Shown one piece after another: positions 8,488 to 16,404 of a stretch of 64,000 nt of DNA. The translations under genes were made by a program, and so were the position numbers. Position 1 is the first letter of the stretch; each line of letters starts with the position of its first letter. Origin of the DNA: JBQTIY01 sp052387675 (GTDB taxonomy: Bacteria > Planctomycetota > B15-G4). The stretch covers positions 1-64,000 of the forward strand of contig JBQTIY010000007.1 of assembly GCA_052387675.1 (NCBI GenBank). The letters run 5' to 3'. Under the pieces are notes generated by a model. It searched no databases, was not told the DNA's origin, and worked only from the letters and a program-made list of their open reading frames with translations.

Positions 8488-8505
8488 GGCTCGAGTCCCC
8501 GAGCC
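8488..8505. promoter_or_regulatory. Inverted repeat in hicBA leader, possible operator
   Basis: GGCTCG-AGTCCC-CGAGCC: perfect 6-bp arms with a 6-nt spacer, ending 9 nt before the hicB start codon. A further GGCTC follows at 8510-8514. HicB proteins are known to bind palindromic operators upstream of their own genes; an RNA hairpin controlling hicB translation is the alternative. Confidence 0.45.
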
Positions 8506-8514
8506 GAAGGCTCC

Positions 8515-8727
8515 ATGGCACAGGAATACGACGTCCTCATCGAGCGCGACGAGCAAGGACTGCTCGTCGCCTCAGTGCCGGCGCTACCCGAGTGCCACAC
8601 GCAGGCCTCGTCACTTGATGAGCTGATGGAGCGAGTGAAGGAGGCGATCGCGCTCTGCCTGGAGGAACGCGGCACGCCCCCCGAGTCCCTCACCTTCGTC
8701 GGCATCCAGCGAGTTCGCGTGTCCTGA
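8515..8727 (+). CDS. hicB: HicB-family antitoxin
   Basis: The 70-aa protein has the HicB partial RNase-H-like fold: YDVLIERDEQGLLVASVPALPECHTQASSLDELMERVKEAI is split here as YDVLIERDEQGLLVASVP, then LPECHTQ, then the helix LDELMERVKEAI. It neutralises HicA. The ATG at 8515 is chosen over an upstream frame extension (8437) because the family starts right at this first strand. The stop codon overlaps the hicA start (TGATG). It lacks an obvious C-terminal DNA-binding domain, as in short HicB variants. Confidence 0.85.
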   Translation: MAQEYDVLIERDEQGLLVASVPALPECHTQASSLDELMERVKEAIALCLEERGTPPESLTFVGIQRVRVS

Positions 8728-8945
8728 TGCCGCGCCTCCCTCGCCCGACCGGGCGGGAGCTGGTTGCACGCCTCGAGCGACTCGGCTTTCGAGTCCTCCG
8801 AACACGTGGCAGCCATCAGTTCCTCCGGCACGCCGATGGCCGCACGACGGTTGTCCCGATACACGCCGGTGAGACCATTGGTCCAGGGCTGATGAAGAAG
8901 ATTCTTCGCGACGTGCGGCTCGATGCCAGCAGTCTCGACGACTGA
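8727..8945 (+). CDS. hicA: HicA-family mRNA interferase toxin
   Basis: The 72-aa dsRBD-like toxin cleaves mRNA. Characteristic are TGRELVARLERLGFRVLRTRGSHQFL, read as helix ELVARLERLGF followed by RGSHQFL with the catalytic histidine, then TTVVPIHAGETIGPGLMKKILRD. The start shares one base with the hicB stop codon. The order antitoxin-toxin is the reverse of the most common hicAB order but is known. The gene is complete. Confidence 0.88.
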   Translation: MPRLPRPTGRELVARLERLGFRVLRTRGSHQFLRHADGRTTVVPIHAGETIGPGLMKKILRDVRLDASSLDD

Positions 8946-8961
8946 GTCAGAGTTCTACTCT

Positions 8962-10362
8962 TCACGACTGCCGCGGGCGGCCCCCCCGCGTGCCGCCCTC
9001 CCAGGACAGGGCTTCGCGCAACAACGAGGAGGGATAGAAGGTGCCGCGCCAGAGCACGCCGCCGCGACGCCCGCCCAGGTAGCCGGCGCGCAAGATGGCC
9101 CAGATCATGACGAGGCCGCCGAGCGGCATGAGCAGCACTGGCAGGAGGCGTCGCCCCATCCAGCGCTCGCCGAGCGCAACGGTGAGCAGGCCCGCAGCGA
9201 GCGCCACCGCGCCGAGCCATGCCAGATGGCCATGCAACAGCATCAGCCAGGGCGCGAGTTCCAGAGCGAGCAGCAGCGCGGCGCCGACAAAGGCGCGCCA
9301 CGGCTCGCAGCGTGCACCGTAGCCGAAGATTCCTTTCTCGATGCCGCGCACCATCTCTGGCACGGAGCGGTACCAAGCGAGGCGCACCGCGTCGCGACCG
9401 CTGGCGACACCTTGCCGCGCGCCCTCGCGGCGCAGCAGTTCGCCGAGGGCCATGTCGTCGGCGACAGCGAGGCGCACGCGGCGGAGCCCGCCGACGCGTC
9501 GCAGCGCCTCGCCACGCACAAGGTTGAAGGCGCCGACGCCAAGCGAAGCCGATGAGCGCGGATCGTTGACGGCCCACAGTCGGCAGCCGAGCGAGAACAC
9601 TCGGCCGAAAGCCGCGAGCGTCGCGTCGCGCAGCAGGCCGCCCTGGTCGAGCTGCGGCATGAGCGTGAGGTGGTCGAGGCCGCGCGCCTCGGCGTGGGCG
9701 AGGGCGCGCGTCAGCGCGTCGGGTGTGAGGCGCACATCGGCGTCGGTGAAGAGGATCCACGGCGGTGGCGTGGCCGTGGTGCCGGCGGCCCGCTCCGCGG
9801 CGGCGCTGCCCGCGTCAGTGCGGTTTACACCGAGCGCCCCCGCGGCATCGAAGCCCTTCTGAAGGGCGTGAGTCTTGCCGAGCCAGCCTTCGGGCAGCTC
9901 GCGCAGGTGCAGTGCGCGCACGACGACGCGAGGCGGTCCGGCCACCTCTGCCGCGGACAGCGGCTCGCGGGCCGTCGCGAGCGCCGCCTCGGCCACAAAC
10001 TCGTCGAAGATCGCGCCGGTGTGGTCGTTGGAGCGATCATCGACATAGATCAGTTCGACCGCAGCGCTGGCGCGTGCAGCGAGCGCTCCGGCGGCGACGA
10101 GGCGACTGCGGTGCGCCGCGACGAGGTCTGCGGCGTCATGCTCCGAGCCGGCCTCGTTGGCGGCGGGGATCACAACCGTCAGGAGCGGCGCAGGCGCTGC
10201 ACTCACCAGCGAGCCGGCCGCTGGCGTTGGCGGCAAGCGTTGCGCGGCCCGGTCCAGCAGCGGCACGTTGCGCAGCACACGCAACCCAACGAGCGAGCCC
10301 AAGATCCAGAGCAGACAGATCGCGGCGGCCAGAACCTCGACGATGACCACGAGACTCGGCAT
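8962..10362 (-). CDS. Membrane glycosyltransferase family 2, HpnB-like
   Basis: An inverting GT2 enzyme anchored in the membrane, 466 aa. An N-terminal membrane segment (about 4-27) is followed by the GT-A domain: TVVIPAANEA (about 62), IYVDDRSNDHTG, FTDADVRLTPD (DxD-type metal site) and GAFNLVRGEALRRVGG. Two or three membrane segments lie near the C-terminus (about 350-440), ending with a TFYPSSLL motif as in hopene-associated HpnB proteins. An unusual Ala/Gly-rich insertion (about 180-200) interrupts the domain. No hopanoid genes are nearby, so the lipid acceptor is unproven. The gene converges with hicA and has its own leaderless-type promoter. Confidence 0.82.
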   Translation of the reverse strand: MPSLVVIVEVLAAAICLLWILGSLVGLRVLRNVPLLDRAAQRLPPTPAAGSLVSAAPAPLLTVVIPAANEAGSEHDAADLVAAHRSRLVAAGALAARASAAVELIYVDDRSNDHTGAIFDEFVAEAALATAREPLSAAEVAGPPRVVVRALHLRELPEGWLGKTHALQKGFDAAGALGVNRTDAGSAAAERAAGTTATPPPWILFTDADVRLTPDALTRALAHAEARGLDHLTLMPQLDQGGLLRDATLAAFGRVFSLGCRLWAVNDPRSSASLGVGAFNLVRGEALRRVGGLRRVRLAVADDMALGELLRREGARQGVASGRDAVRLAWYRSVPEMVRGIEKGIFGYGARCEPWRAFVGAALLLALELAPWLMLLHGHLAWLGAVALAAGLLTVALGERWMGRRLLPVLLMPLGGLVMIWAILRAGYLGGRRGGVLWRGTFYPSSLLREALSWEGGTRGGRPRQS

Positions 10363-10368
10363 GCCCGA

Positions 10369-10374
10369 ACGATA
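10369..10374 (-). promoter_or_regulatory. -10 element TATCGT, leaderless geometry
   Basis: On the minus strand TATCGT is followed by TCGGGC (6 nt) and the ATG at 10362. No SD motif fits between. Confidence 0.5.
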
Positions 10375-10415
10375 ACGGCCTCAGCGGCCGCCGCGCGAGG
10401 GGCGAGTTCAACGGT

Positions 10416-11483
10416 CTACTTGAACACCACTTCCCTGTGCCACGCCAGCGCGTCCGGGCTGGGCCAGGCGGCGCGGTTCTTGGGCCGCTCGACTGCGACG
10501 CCGTCCTTCTCCATGTCGTAGTACTCATGGCCGTTGCTGTACTCGGCGCGGACGCGCTCGCTCACCTTGAGCCGGTAGTTGTCGGGAGAGATCGTGATCA
10601 ACCCGGCGTCGTAGAGCTTGTGCAGATCGGCACGGAGCAAGAGACCGTTCTGAATGTGGTTGCTGGCTTGCCCGAAGTAGGGCTGGATGTGCGCCGCCTC
10701 GAGGACTGGCACGACGCGCTCTTGGGTGAGCGCGCAGCGCGAGCCGTAGGCCTTGAGCACGCTGAGGCGGAAAGAGCTTTGGCCTTCGCGCACCGGAGAA
10801 AGGCGGTCCCGCCACCGGCGTTCGTCAACCTCCAATGGCTGGAACGGCTGCGGCGCGAGGTCGGGCGGTGGCAGGAAATCCTGGTCTCCGACTGCGCCGC
10901 CGGGAGGCTTGCGCGCGCCGGGGGGCGCGGCCGATTCGATCGCACTCCCTGCCGAGCCGTACTCCGCCGCTTGCCGGAGCATGAGATCCAGAAGCCGCCG
11001 GCCCGGTCCCTCGTTCAGCGAGTAGCTGCAGTCGTTGACGATGTTCCGGCTCCAGCCTTCCGCCGCGCCCCAAGGCAGCCACCGCGACTCGGGCAGGAAG
11101 GTGACGTGCGTCAACACGACGCAACCCAGCGGGAGCGCTCCGGGCGCCGACGGGTCCGATCCGCGCAGCCGTGAGATATTGCGCAGCAACGTCTCGAAGC
11201 TGGGGGCGCCATTCTTCTCGCGGAACAGACGCCACGCTTCGTTGAAAGGCACGAGGTGCCAGACGGAGAAGAACCCCCACCCTGCGATGGCGTTCGTCGG
11301 CGCTTTCAGACGCAGGAAGAACGGCGCGCCCCGCTCAATGATCCTCACGGCGTTCTGGCTCTTTGGCCTCCAGAAGTTCACCTCGTCAAGCGAAGCGGGG
11401 GCGCCAGGCTTCGCTCGCGAGCGCGCCAGTCCCGCGAGGAAGTCGTACCACTCACGGTCGGTGTTCGAGACGAGCCCGAGCAT
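10416..11483 (-). CDS. HNH endonuclease
   Basis: A 355-aa protein with a C-terminal HNH nuclease domain: the tandem VLEAAHIQPY, then HIQNGLLLRADLHKLYDAG, gives the H-N-H triad of the restriction-type HNH family. The N-terminal 200 residues (WYDFLAGLARSR, WGFFSVWHLVPFNEAW, LPWGAAEGWSRNIV) look like an EVE/PUA-like or adenine/cytosine reader domain often fused to HNH in modification-dependent restriction enzymes, but I cannot fix the family. The ATG at 11483 is preceded by GGAGGAAG; an upstream in-frame extension is possible. No methyltransferase gene is adjacent, which fits modification-dependent cutting or an orphan nuclease. Confidence 0.8.
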   Translation of the reverse strand: MLGLVSNTDREWYDFLAGLARSRAKPGAPASLDEVNFWRPKSQNAVRIIERGAPFFLRLKAPTNAIAGWGFFSVWHLVPFNEAWRLFREKNGAPSFETLLRNISRLRGSDPSAPGALPLGCVVLTHVTFLPESRWLPWGAAEGWSRNIVNDCSYSLNEGPGRRLLDLMLRQAAEYGSAGSAIESAAPPGARKPPGGAVGDQDFLPPPDLAPQPFQPLEVDERRWRDRLSPVREGQSSFRLSVLKAYGSRCALTQERVVPVLEAAHIQPYFGQASNHIQNGLLLRADLHKLYDAGLITISPDNYRLKVSERVRAEYSNGHEYYDMEKDGVAVERPKNRAAWPSPDALAWHREVVFK

Positions 11484-11664
11484 CAACGCGGCTTCCTCCC
11501 GGCTGAGTCCGTCGCCGAGCGCGTCCGTCCGCGGACTCTGACGGAGCACCGCAGGACGACACTTCCGACGATCGCACAGACCATGTCGGCATCGTAAGCG
11601 AAGGCTCTCGGCCCCGCCCGTAACGAGCCCACAACCCTCCCGTCGAGCCGAGCATGGATCCACC
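11484..11664. other. Divergent intergenic region, no gene
   Basis: 181 bp between the leftward HNH gene and the rightward small-gene pair. On the minus strand a TACGAT hexamer (11593-11598) followed 6 nt later by an ATG in another frame is a possible promoter for the HNH gene with a leader of about 100 nt. Nothing clear is visible for the rightward pair. Confidence 0.3.
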
Positions 11665-12003
11665 GTGCACCGGATCGGACCGCTCACTGTGAAGCTGCTC
11701 TTCGACTACGAGGGGCGGGTCGTCCGTCTGTCGGATGAACGCTTGGCGCACATCCTCGAGCACTCCGAAATGGCAGGCTTGGAGGGTGCCCTCGGCCCGA
11801 CGCTGGAGCGACCCGAAGCAGTCATGCAGTCGCTAAGCGATCCGCAGGTCCGGCTGTACTACCGGTACCATCTAGGGACGCTCGTAGGCGACAAGTTCGT
11901 CTGCGTCGTCGTGAAGCTCGCGCAGCCAGACGCCTTTGTCGTCACCGCCTACCTCACGGACCGCATCAAGCGAGGAGTGCCACTATGGACAGGACACACG
12001 TGA
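11665..12003 (+). CDS. Small protein paired with DUF2283, toxin-like
   Basis: A 112-aa protein with segments RLSDERLAHILEHSEM, then LYYRYHLGTLVGDKFVCVVVK, and a C-terminal FVVTAYLTDRIKRG. The HxxxH-like HILEH, the central strands and the closing TxYLTD-x-IKKG/RG pattern resemble small RelE/barnase-like nuclease folds found next to DUF2283 genes. I do not have a firm family name. The GTG start is the first plausible one; the 3' end overlaps the DUF2283 gene by 19 nt in another frame, which implies coupled translation. A toxin role is inferred. Confidence 0.65.
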   Translation: MHRIGPLTVKLLFDYEGRVVRLSDERLAHILEHSEMAGLEGALGPTLERPEAVMQSLSDPQVRLYYRYHLGTLVGDKFVCVVVKLAQPDAFVVTAYLTDRIKRGVPLWTGHT

Positions 12004-12185
12004 AGATTTGGTACGACCGCGAGGGCGACTACCTCGAAGTGCTCTTCGACCAGCGACCCGGCTACTTCCGCGAGACGCTCAGCGAGCAGGTCATGGAGAA
12101 AGTCGACGAGCAAGGAAACCTGCTTGGCTTCTCCGTGCTGCGCGTGAGCGCGCTCAGGGAGCATCCCCTGGAAGTCGCCCTCTGA
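11985..12185 (+). CDS. DUF2283 family protein, putative antitoxin
   Basis: The 66-aa protein matches the DUF2283 pattern: VKIWYDREGDYLEVLFDQ at the N-terminus, with the acidic YDxEGDxLEV core, then a predicted helix-strand ending FSVLRVSAL. DUF2283 genes commonly sit behind a small nuclease-like gene. The start lies inside the preceding gene (19-nt overlap). Neutralisation of that partner is inferred, not shown. Confidence 0.8.
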   Translation: MDRTHVKIWYDREGDYLEVLFDQRPGYFRETLSEQVMEKVDEQGNLLGFSVLRVSALREHPLEVAL

Positions 12186-12195
12186 GCGCTGGCGC

Positions 12196-13665
12196 ATGAG
12201 CGCACTCCTCCTCGGCCTCGATCTCGCCTGGTCGCCCCGCAACCCCAGCGGCGCGGTCGCGCTGCATCCCGTTGAGGGTGAAGGCATTGGCGGCCCTAGC
12301 ACCGTCAGTTACGCCGCCGCCGAGCCGCTCACGCTGCGCTCGGATGAGGAAATCCTCGGCTGGACCGCGCAGCAAGCGGCCGGCGCTGAGCTAATCGTCC
12401 TCGCGATCGACGCGCCGCTCCTTGCGCCGAACCCCGCCGGCACCTCGCGCGCGGCCGACAAGGCCACGACGAGCCTCTACGGCTGGGCGCATGCCGGCAC
12501 CTATCCCGCCAACGCCGTGCGCTGCGCACGGCCCGTGGCGCTGGCCGCTGCGCTCGAGCGCGGCGGCTGGAGCCTCAGCCCCTTCGCGTTGCGCGAGGAA
12601 GTTCTCGCTGCGCGCCGCGAGCCCCGCGCACCGGCCGGCCGCTTCGTCATCGAGGTCTACCCGCATGCCGCCTGCGTGGGCCTCTTCGGCCTTCCGCGCA
12701 TTATCTCGTACAAAAAGGGTCATCTCGCCAAGCGACGGCTGGGCCTCGAGTCGCTGCAGGATCTGCTGCACGGACTGCTGCCGCGGCTCGATCCGGACGT
12801 CGTGCCGTCGATCCGGCCTTTCGCGCGGCAGGATGTCGGCGCGCTGCGCGGCCGCGGCCTCAAGGCCCTGGAAGATCGGCTCGATGCGCTGCTCTGCGCT
12901 GCCATGGCCGCCGCCTTCGTGCACGCGCCGGAGCGCTGCGAGATCGCCGGCGCACGGACTCCCGCCGAGGCTCGCCACGGTTACATCGTGGTGCCGAAAC
13001 CGCCCGCGCGGGAGGCGACGCCTCGCTCCCGCCGGCAGGATCCTCCCACCGCCCGCGTGCGGCTCATCCCCATTGATGCGCGGCTGCTCGCTGGCCTTGA
13101 GACGGCTGCCGGCAGCCGGGGCGATGGGTTCGCCGCAGCGTCGAGCGCCTTCCGCAAGGAGCACGACGCCACACTCGCCTCGCGCCTCGACGCCCACCTC
13201 GCGCACGCCGCCGCGCGTCAGTCGCTGGAGCACAGCGCGCGCACCGGCACAATGTCTCCGTGGATCGGCTACCTCGCGGCCTGCGCGGCCACCGGCCGCG
13301 TCGTCGGCCTGTGCGGCTTCAAGGGCAAGCCCAACCCGGGCGTGCCTGCACAGCTCGACGAGCCCTCCGCGGTAGTGCGCGCCGCCGAAATCGCCTACCA
13401 GACCTTCGCCGCGCACGAGCGCCGCGGCTACGCGACCGCCATGGCCCGCGCGCTAGTCACCATCGCCTGCCGGCACGGGCTGCCGGCGGTCATCGCGCAC
13501 ACGCTGCCCGAAGAGAACGCCTCCACACGGGCACTGCGCCGCAACGCGTTTGTCCTGCAAGGCGAACTGCACGACCCCGAGGACGGCCGCATCTGGCGCT
13601 GGATGCGGCCCTTCGGAGCCGATCTCGTGGCGGACATGACAGCCTTGCAGCGCGCGGACAACTGA
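12196..13665 (+). CDS. DUF429 nuclease-like domain fused to GNAT acetyltransferase
   Basis: The 489-aa product has two domains. Residues 1-250 match DUF429, a predicted RNase H-fold nuclease: LLGLDLAWSP (first Asp), LIVLAIDAPLL (second Asp), the VIEVYPHAA strand, and a late acidic helix ALEDRLDALLCAAMAA. Residues about 285-480 look like a GNAT N-acetyltransferase: GLCGFKGKPN strand, EIAYQTFAAHERRGYATAMARALV (acetyl-CoA loop ERRGYAT) and ENASTRALRRNAF. The linker is basic and proline-rich (PPAREATPRSRR). The gene starts 10 nt after DUF2283. A frameshift-free single frame covers both, so the fusion is real in this sequence. Function unknown. Confidence 0.75.
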   Translation: MSALLLGLDLAWSPRNPSGAVALHPVEGEGIGGPSTVSYAAAEPLTLRSDEEILGWTAQQAAGAELIVLAIDAPLLAPNPAGTSRAADKATTSLYGWAHAGTYPANAVRCARPVALAAALERGGWSLSPFALREEVLAARREPRAPAGRFVIEVYPHAACVGLFGLPRIISYKKGHLAKRRLGLESLQDLLHGLLPRLDPDVVPSIRPFARQDVGALRGRGLKALEDRLDALLCAAMAAAFVHAPERCEIAGARTPAEARHGYIVVPKPPAREATPRSRRQDPPTARVRLIPIDARLLAGLETAAGSRGDGFAAASSAFRKEHDATLASRLDAHLAHAAARQSLEHSARTGTMSPWIGYLAACAATGRVVGLCGFKGKPNPGVPAQLDEPSAVVRAAEIAYQTFAAHERRGYATAMARALVTIACRHGLPAVIAHTLPEENASTRALRRNAFVLQGELHDPEDGRIWRWMRPFGADLVADMTALQRADN

Positions 13666-13680
13666 CTGCGCCGCTTGACC

Positions 13681-13694
13681 GCGCGGCGCCGCGC
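13681..13694. terminator. Perfect 14-bp GC palindrome between convergent genes
   Basis: GCGCGGC-GCCGCGC, 7-bp arms with no spacer, in the 38-bp gap between two convergent genes. There is no U-tract. A bidirectional terminator or simply a GC-rich coincidence are both possible. Confidence 0.35.
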
Positions 13695-13703
13695 TGAAGG
13701 GCC

Positions 13704-14462
13704 TCAGCCCAGCAGCCACTCCAGCACAGCCGGCGTGTCGCTGAGGTTGGGCACGGCGTGTGTGGCGCCGGCGGCGAGAAGTTCGGCGACGGGATGCATG
13801 CCGGTGCCCACGCCCAGAACGCGGCAGCCGTGGTGACGCGCGCAGTCCACGTCCTGCGGTGTGTCGCCGATGATCACGGTGCGCTCGAAGGGCAGTTCGG
13901 CGCCGCGGCGCTCGGCGTCGCGTCGACGCGCGAGCGGCACAAGATCGCGCCGATGCCCGCCCTCATCGCCCCAGGCGCAAATACTGAAGCGCCCCGGGTC
14001 GATGCCCGCAGCGCGCAGCTTGAGCCGCCCGGTCTCTGGATAGTTTCCAGTGAGCAGGCCGATAGTCACGGCCGAGGCGGCGCTCGGCCCACCCTCCTTG
14101 TCATCGGCTCCTCCCGGCGCGCGCGCCTGCAAGCCGCGCCGCCTTCCCTCGGCCTCCAGCGCATCGAGCAGCGGGGCCACGCCCGGCAGCGCGTAGGCCA
14201 CGCCGCCCTGATCCAGCTCGCGCCGCAGCGACTCGCCGTAACTCGCACGGAACTGTTCATGCAGCGCCGCGGCCTCGCCGGCGCCCAGTCCGTTGCGCTC
14301 GCAGAGCGTGCGCCAGATGAGCGGATCGAGCCCGCCGGCCACGTACATGCCCGCGGTCTCCAGCTCGCGCCCGACCACTTGCCGCCCTGCTTCGCGGAAG
14401 CAGCGCAGGCTCGCGCCGCGCGAGAGCAAAAGCGTTCCGTCGATATCAAAGAGGATCAGCAC
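13704..14462 (-). CDS. HAD-superfamily phosphatase
   Basis: The 252-aa HAD hydrolase has motif I LFDIDGTLL with the nucleophile Asp, motif II GLLTGNYPETGRLKL (Thr), and motif III/IV VIIGDTPQDVDCARHHG. A helical cap is inserted after motif I (about 20-100). It likely dephosphorylates a small metabolite, as in the phosphoglycolate phosphatase-like group. The GTG at 14462 is chosen because GAGGTGGGC stands just upstream as an SD site and motif I then falls at residue 5. It follows the DUF885 gene on the same strand with a 52-bp gap. Confidence 0.85.
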   Translation of the reverse strand: MLILFDIDGTLLLSRGASLRCFREAGRQVVGRELETAGMYVAGGLDPLIWRTLCERNGLGAGEAAALHEQFRASYGESLRRELDQGGVAYALPGVAPLLDALEAEGRRRGLQARAPGGADDKEGGPSAASAVTIGLLTGNYPETGRLKLRAAGIDPGRFSICAWGDEGGHRRDLVPLARRRDAERRGAELPFERTVIIGDTPQDVDCARHHGCRVLGVGTGMHPVAELLAAGATHAVPNLSDTPAVLEWLLG

Positions 14463-14514
14463 ACGCCCACCTCGCGACGCGCCGCGTGGCACGAAGCTCG
14501 GACTGCGTTCACGC

Positions 14515-16269
14515 TCAGCGCCACGTCCGCTCCAGTTCCTCTTCGATGAGCGCCGGCGGAATGTTGCCGCAGCGCAGCAGCCGCTCGTGGAACTCACGCA
14601 GCGTGAAGCGCTCGCCGAGCCGCGCCCGGAAGGCCTCGCGGATGCGCACGATCTCGAGCATGCCCACGAGGTAGCAGGAGAAATACGTAGGCGACTGCGT
14701 GTAGGCGTTCACGCTGGCCTCGGCCTGGCCGCGCCCCATGCCTACCTGCTCCACGAGGAAGTTCACGGCCTCGTCGTAGGGCATGCCAAAGGCGTGCAGC
14801 GACGTGTCGAGAATCACGCGCGCCGCGCGCTGCAGCTTCCAGTTGAGCTGCATGAGCCGCTCGCGCGGATCGTCGTAGTAGCCGGTCTCGTGGGCCAGCT
14901 CCTCGCAGTACAAGCCCCAGCCCTCGCTGAGCAGCGGCGAGTCATTGAGCTTGCGCACCAGCGAGGGGTTGTCCTTGGCGTAGACGAGCTGCAGGTGGTG
15001 CCCCGGATAGGCCTCGTGCCATGTAGTGCCCGGGATGTCGCTCACGATGTGCGCCTCGGGCACCGGCGTCACGTAGAAGGTGCCCAAGCGCGAGGCATCG
15101 AGCGGCGCCGGCGAGTCGTAGGCCGCAAAGGGCACGGTGCTGCGCATGAAGGCCGGCGTCTCCAGGATCTGCAGCGTCTCCTCGGGAATGGAGACCAGGT
15201 CGTGCTCGAGGAGGTACTGCCGCGCGCGGGCGACCTCATCGAGATAGGCCGGCAGAAGTTCCTCGGCGCTGGGATGCTCCTCCATCATCTCGGCCAGCAG
15301 TTCGCGCCAGCCACGCTCCGAGTCGATGGCCCGCGCCGTGGACTCCAGGTCCGCCACGGTGCGCGCAAACTGCTCGCGCCCCAGGGCCAGCAGCCGGTCG
15401 GCGTCGAGATCCAGCAAGTGCAGTTCGCGCAGCAGGAAGTCGAAGTGCGCGCGCCCCACTGCGAACTCACCGTCCGCGTTGGGCAGGATGCGGCGCTGCA
15501 AGTCGTCGCGGTAGTTGGTCAGAGCCTCGCTGGCCGCCATCTGCGATTCGCGCAGCCCGGGCGTGCCCTTGCCAATGAGCGCCGTCGTCTCCTCGATGAA
15601 ACTCAGCGCGCCGTCCAGATCTTCAATCGCCATGCGCACCCACAGCTCAGGCGGGCGCTTGAGCGCACCGCTTAGGTCGTCGCAGACCGGGAGCAGTGCA
15701 CGCATGCGCGAGAGCGCGTTCTTCACGCGCTCCTCCTTGGGCGCGAAGTCGCGGATGAGCAGGTCGTTGATCGCGCCCACGCCGTCCAGCGCGAGTCCGG
15801 GCCGCGCCGTGCGCGGATCCAGGCGGTCCTGCTCGGCCAGCTCCACGCGCAGTTGCGCGCGCAGGAGCTTCCAGTCGACGAGGTCGGCGGGCGTGCGGCC
15901 TTCGGCGCCGGCCGCTTCCAGCGCGGCCAGCGTCTTCTCGACCAACTCGCGCCGTGCCTTCGTGCTGCGACCGTCGTGCCGCGTGAGCCAGTGGTCGTAC
16001 TCGTGCAGGCCCCAGCGCGTGGCGGCCGTCGGCTGCAGGCGCGCCCGCTCGCGGATGTAGCTCTCGAAGAGCACCGACACGGGTGCGGGATCGTCGGCCG
16101 CGGCGGGTGCCGGGCCCTGTGCGTGCACCGACTCGGCAGGCGCCAAAGCGGTTGGGGCGGCACTCTCGGGCGGCCGAGATGGGGCGTTCGGATCGGCTTG
16201 GCAAGCAGAACCGAGGCCGCCGGCGAGACTCACAGCCAGGGCCGAAAGCACGAGATTCAGGATCGACAT
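14515..16269 (-). CDS. DUF885-family lipoprotein, putative peptidase
   Basis: A 584-aa protein with a lipoprotein signal peptide (hydrophobic core then LGSAC, Cys about 23). The DUF885 domain fills the rest: TTWHEAYPGHHLQ (about 415) supplies a HExxxGH-like zinc motif, followed by LLSEGWGLYCEELAHE with further acidic ligands and YTQSPTYFSCYLVG near the end. DUF885 proteins are thought to be metallo-carboxypeptidase/oligopeptidase-like. It would act at the cell surface or in the periplasm. Length matches the family. A TAGCAT hexamer (16306-16311, minus) lies about 37 nt upstream as a likely -10. Confidence 0.85.
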   Translation of the reverse strand: MSILNLVLSALAVSLAGGLGSACQADPNAPSRPPESAAPTALAPAESVHAQGPAPAAADDPAPVSVLFESYIRERARLQPTAATRWGLHEYDHWLTRHDGRSTKARRELVEKTLAALEAAGAEGRTPADLVDWKLLRAQLRVELAEQDRLDPRTARPGLALDGVGAINDLLIRDFAPKEERVKNALSRMRALLPVCDDLSGALKRPPELWVRMAIEDLDGALSFIEETTALIGKGTPGLRESQMAASEALTNYRDDLQRRILPNADGEFAVGRAHFDFLLRELHLLDLDADRLLALGREQFARTVADLESTARAIDSERGWRELLAEMMEEHPSAEELLPAYLDEVARARQYLLEHDLVSIPEETLQILETPAFMRSTVPFAAYDSPAPLDASRLGTFYVTPVPEAHIVSDIPGTTWHEAYPGHHLQLVYAKDNPSLVRKLNDSPLLSEGWGLYCEELAHETGYYDDPRERLMQLNWKLQRAARVILDTSLHAFGMPYDEAVNFLVEQVGMGRGQAEASVNAYTQSPTYFSCYLVGMLEIVRIREAFRARLGERFTLREFHERLLRCGNIPPALIEEELERTWR

Positions 16270-16305
16270 GGGGTCTGCAAAGCTCCGCCGGGAGGCAAGC
16301 CGCGC

Positions 16306-16311
16306 ATGCTA
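16306..16311 (-). promoter_or_regulatory. Putative -10 (TAGCAT) of DUF885 gene
   Basis: TAGCAT on the minus strand, 36 nt before the ATG at 16269, giving a short leader that contains GGAGG and GGAG stretches. This is the ordinary leadered layout, unlike the neighbouring rightward gene. Confidence 0.35.
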
Positions 16312-16390
16312 ACTCTCGCAGCGGCCGCGCCGATCGGTCCTGACTGCGCGGATCGACCGAGGTCGCGACGCCGGCCCAGCGATCGCGGGC

Positions 16391-16396
16391 TATCCT
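16391..16396 (+). promoter_or_regulatory. -10 element TATCCT, leaderless geometry
   Basis: TATCCT, then GGCCCCCC (8 nt), then ATG at 16405. The surrounding GCTATCCTGGCCCCCCATG is an exact copy of 3361-3378. Confidence 0.6.
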
Positions 16397-16404
16397 GGCC
16401 CCCC

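Noticed and set aside
6533..13665. Prophage or integrated element
   Set aside because: Zeta-like, hic, HNH and DUF genes suggest accessory DNA, but no integrase, phage structural gene, tRNA or attachment-site repeat is seen.
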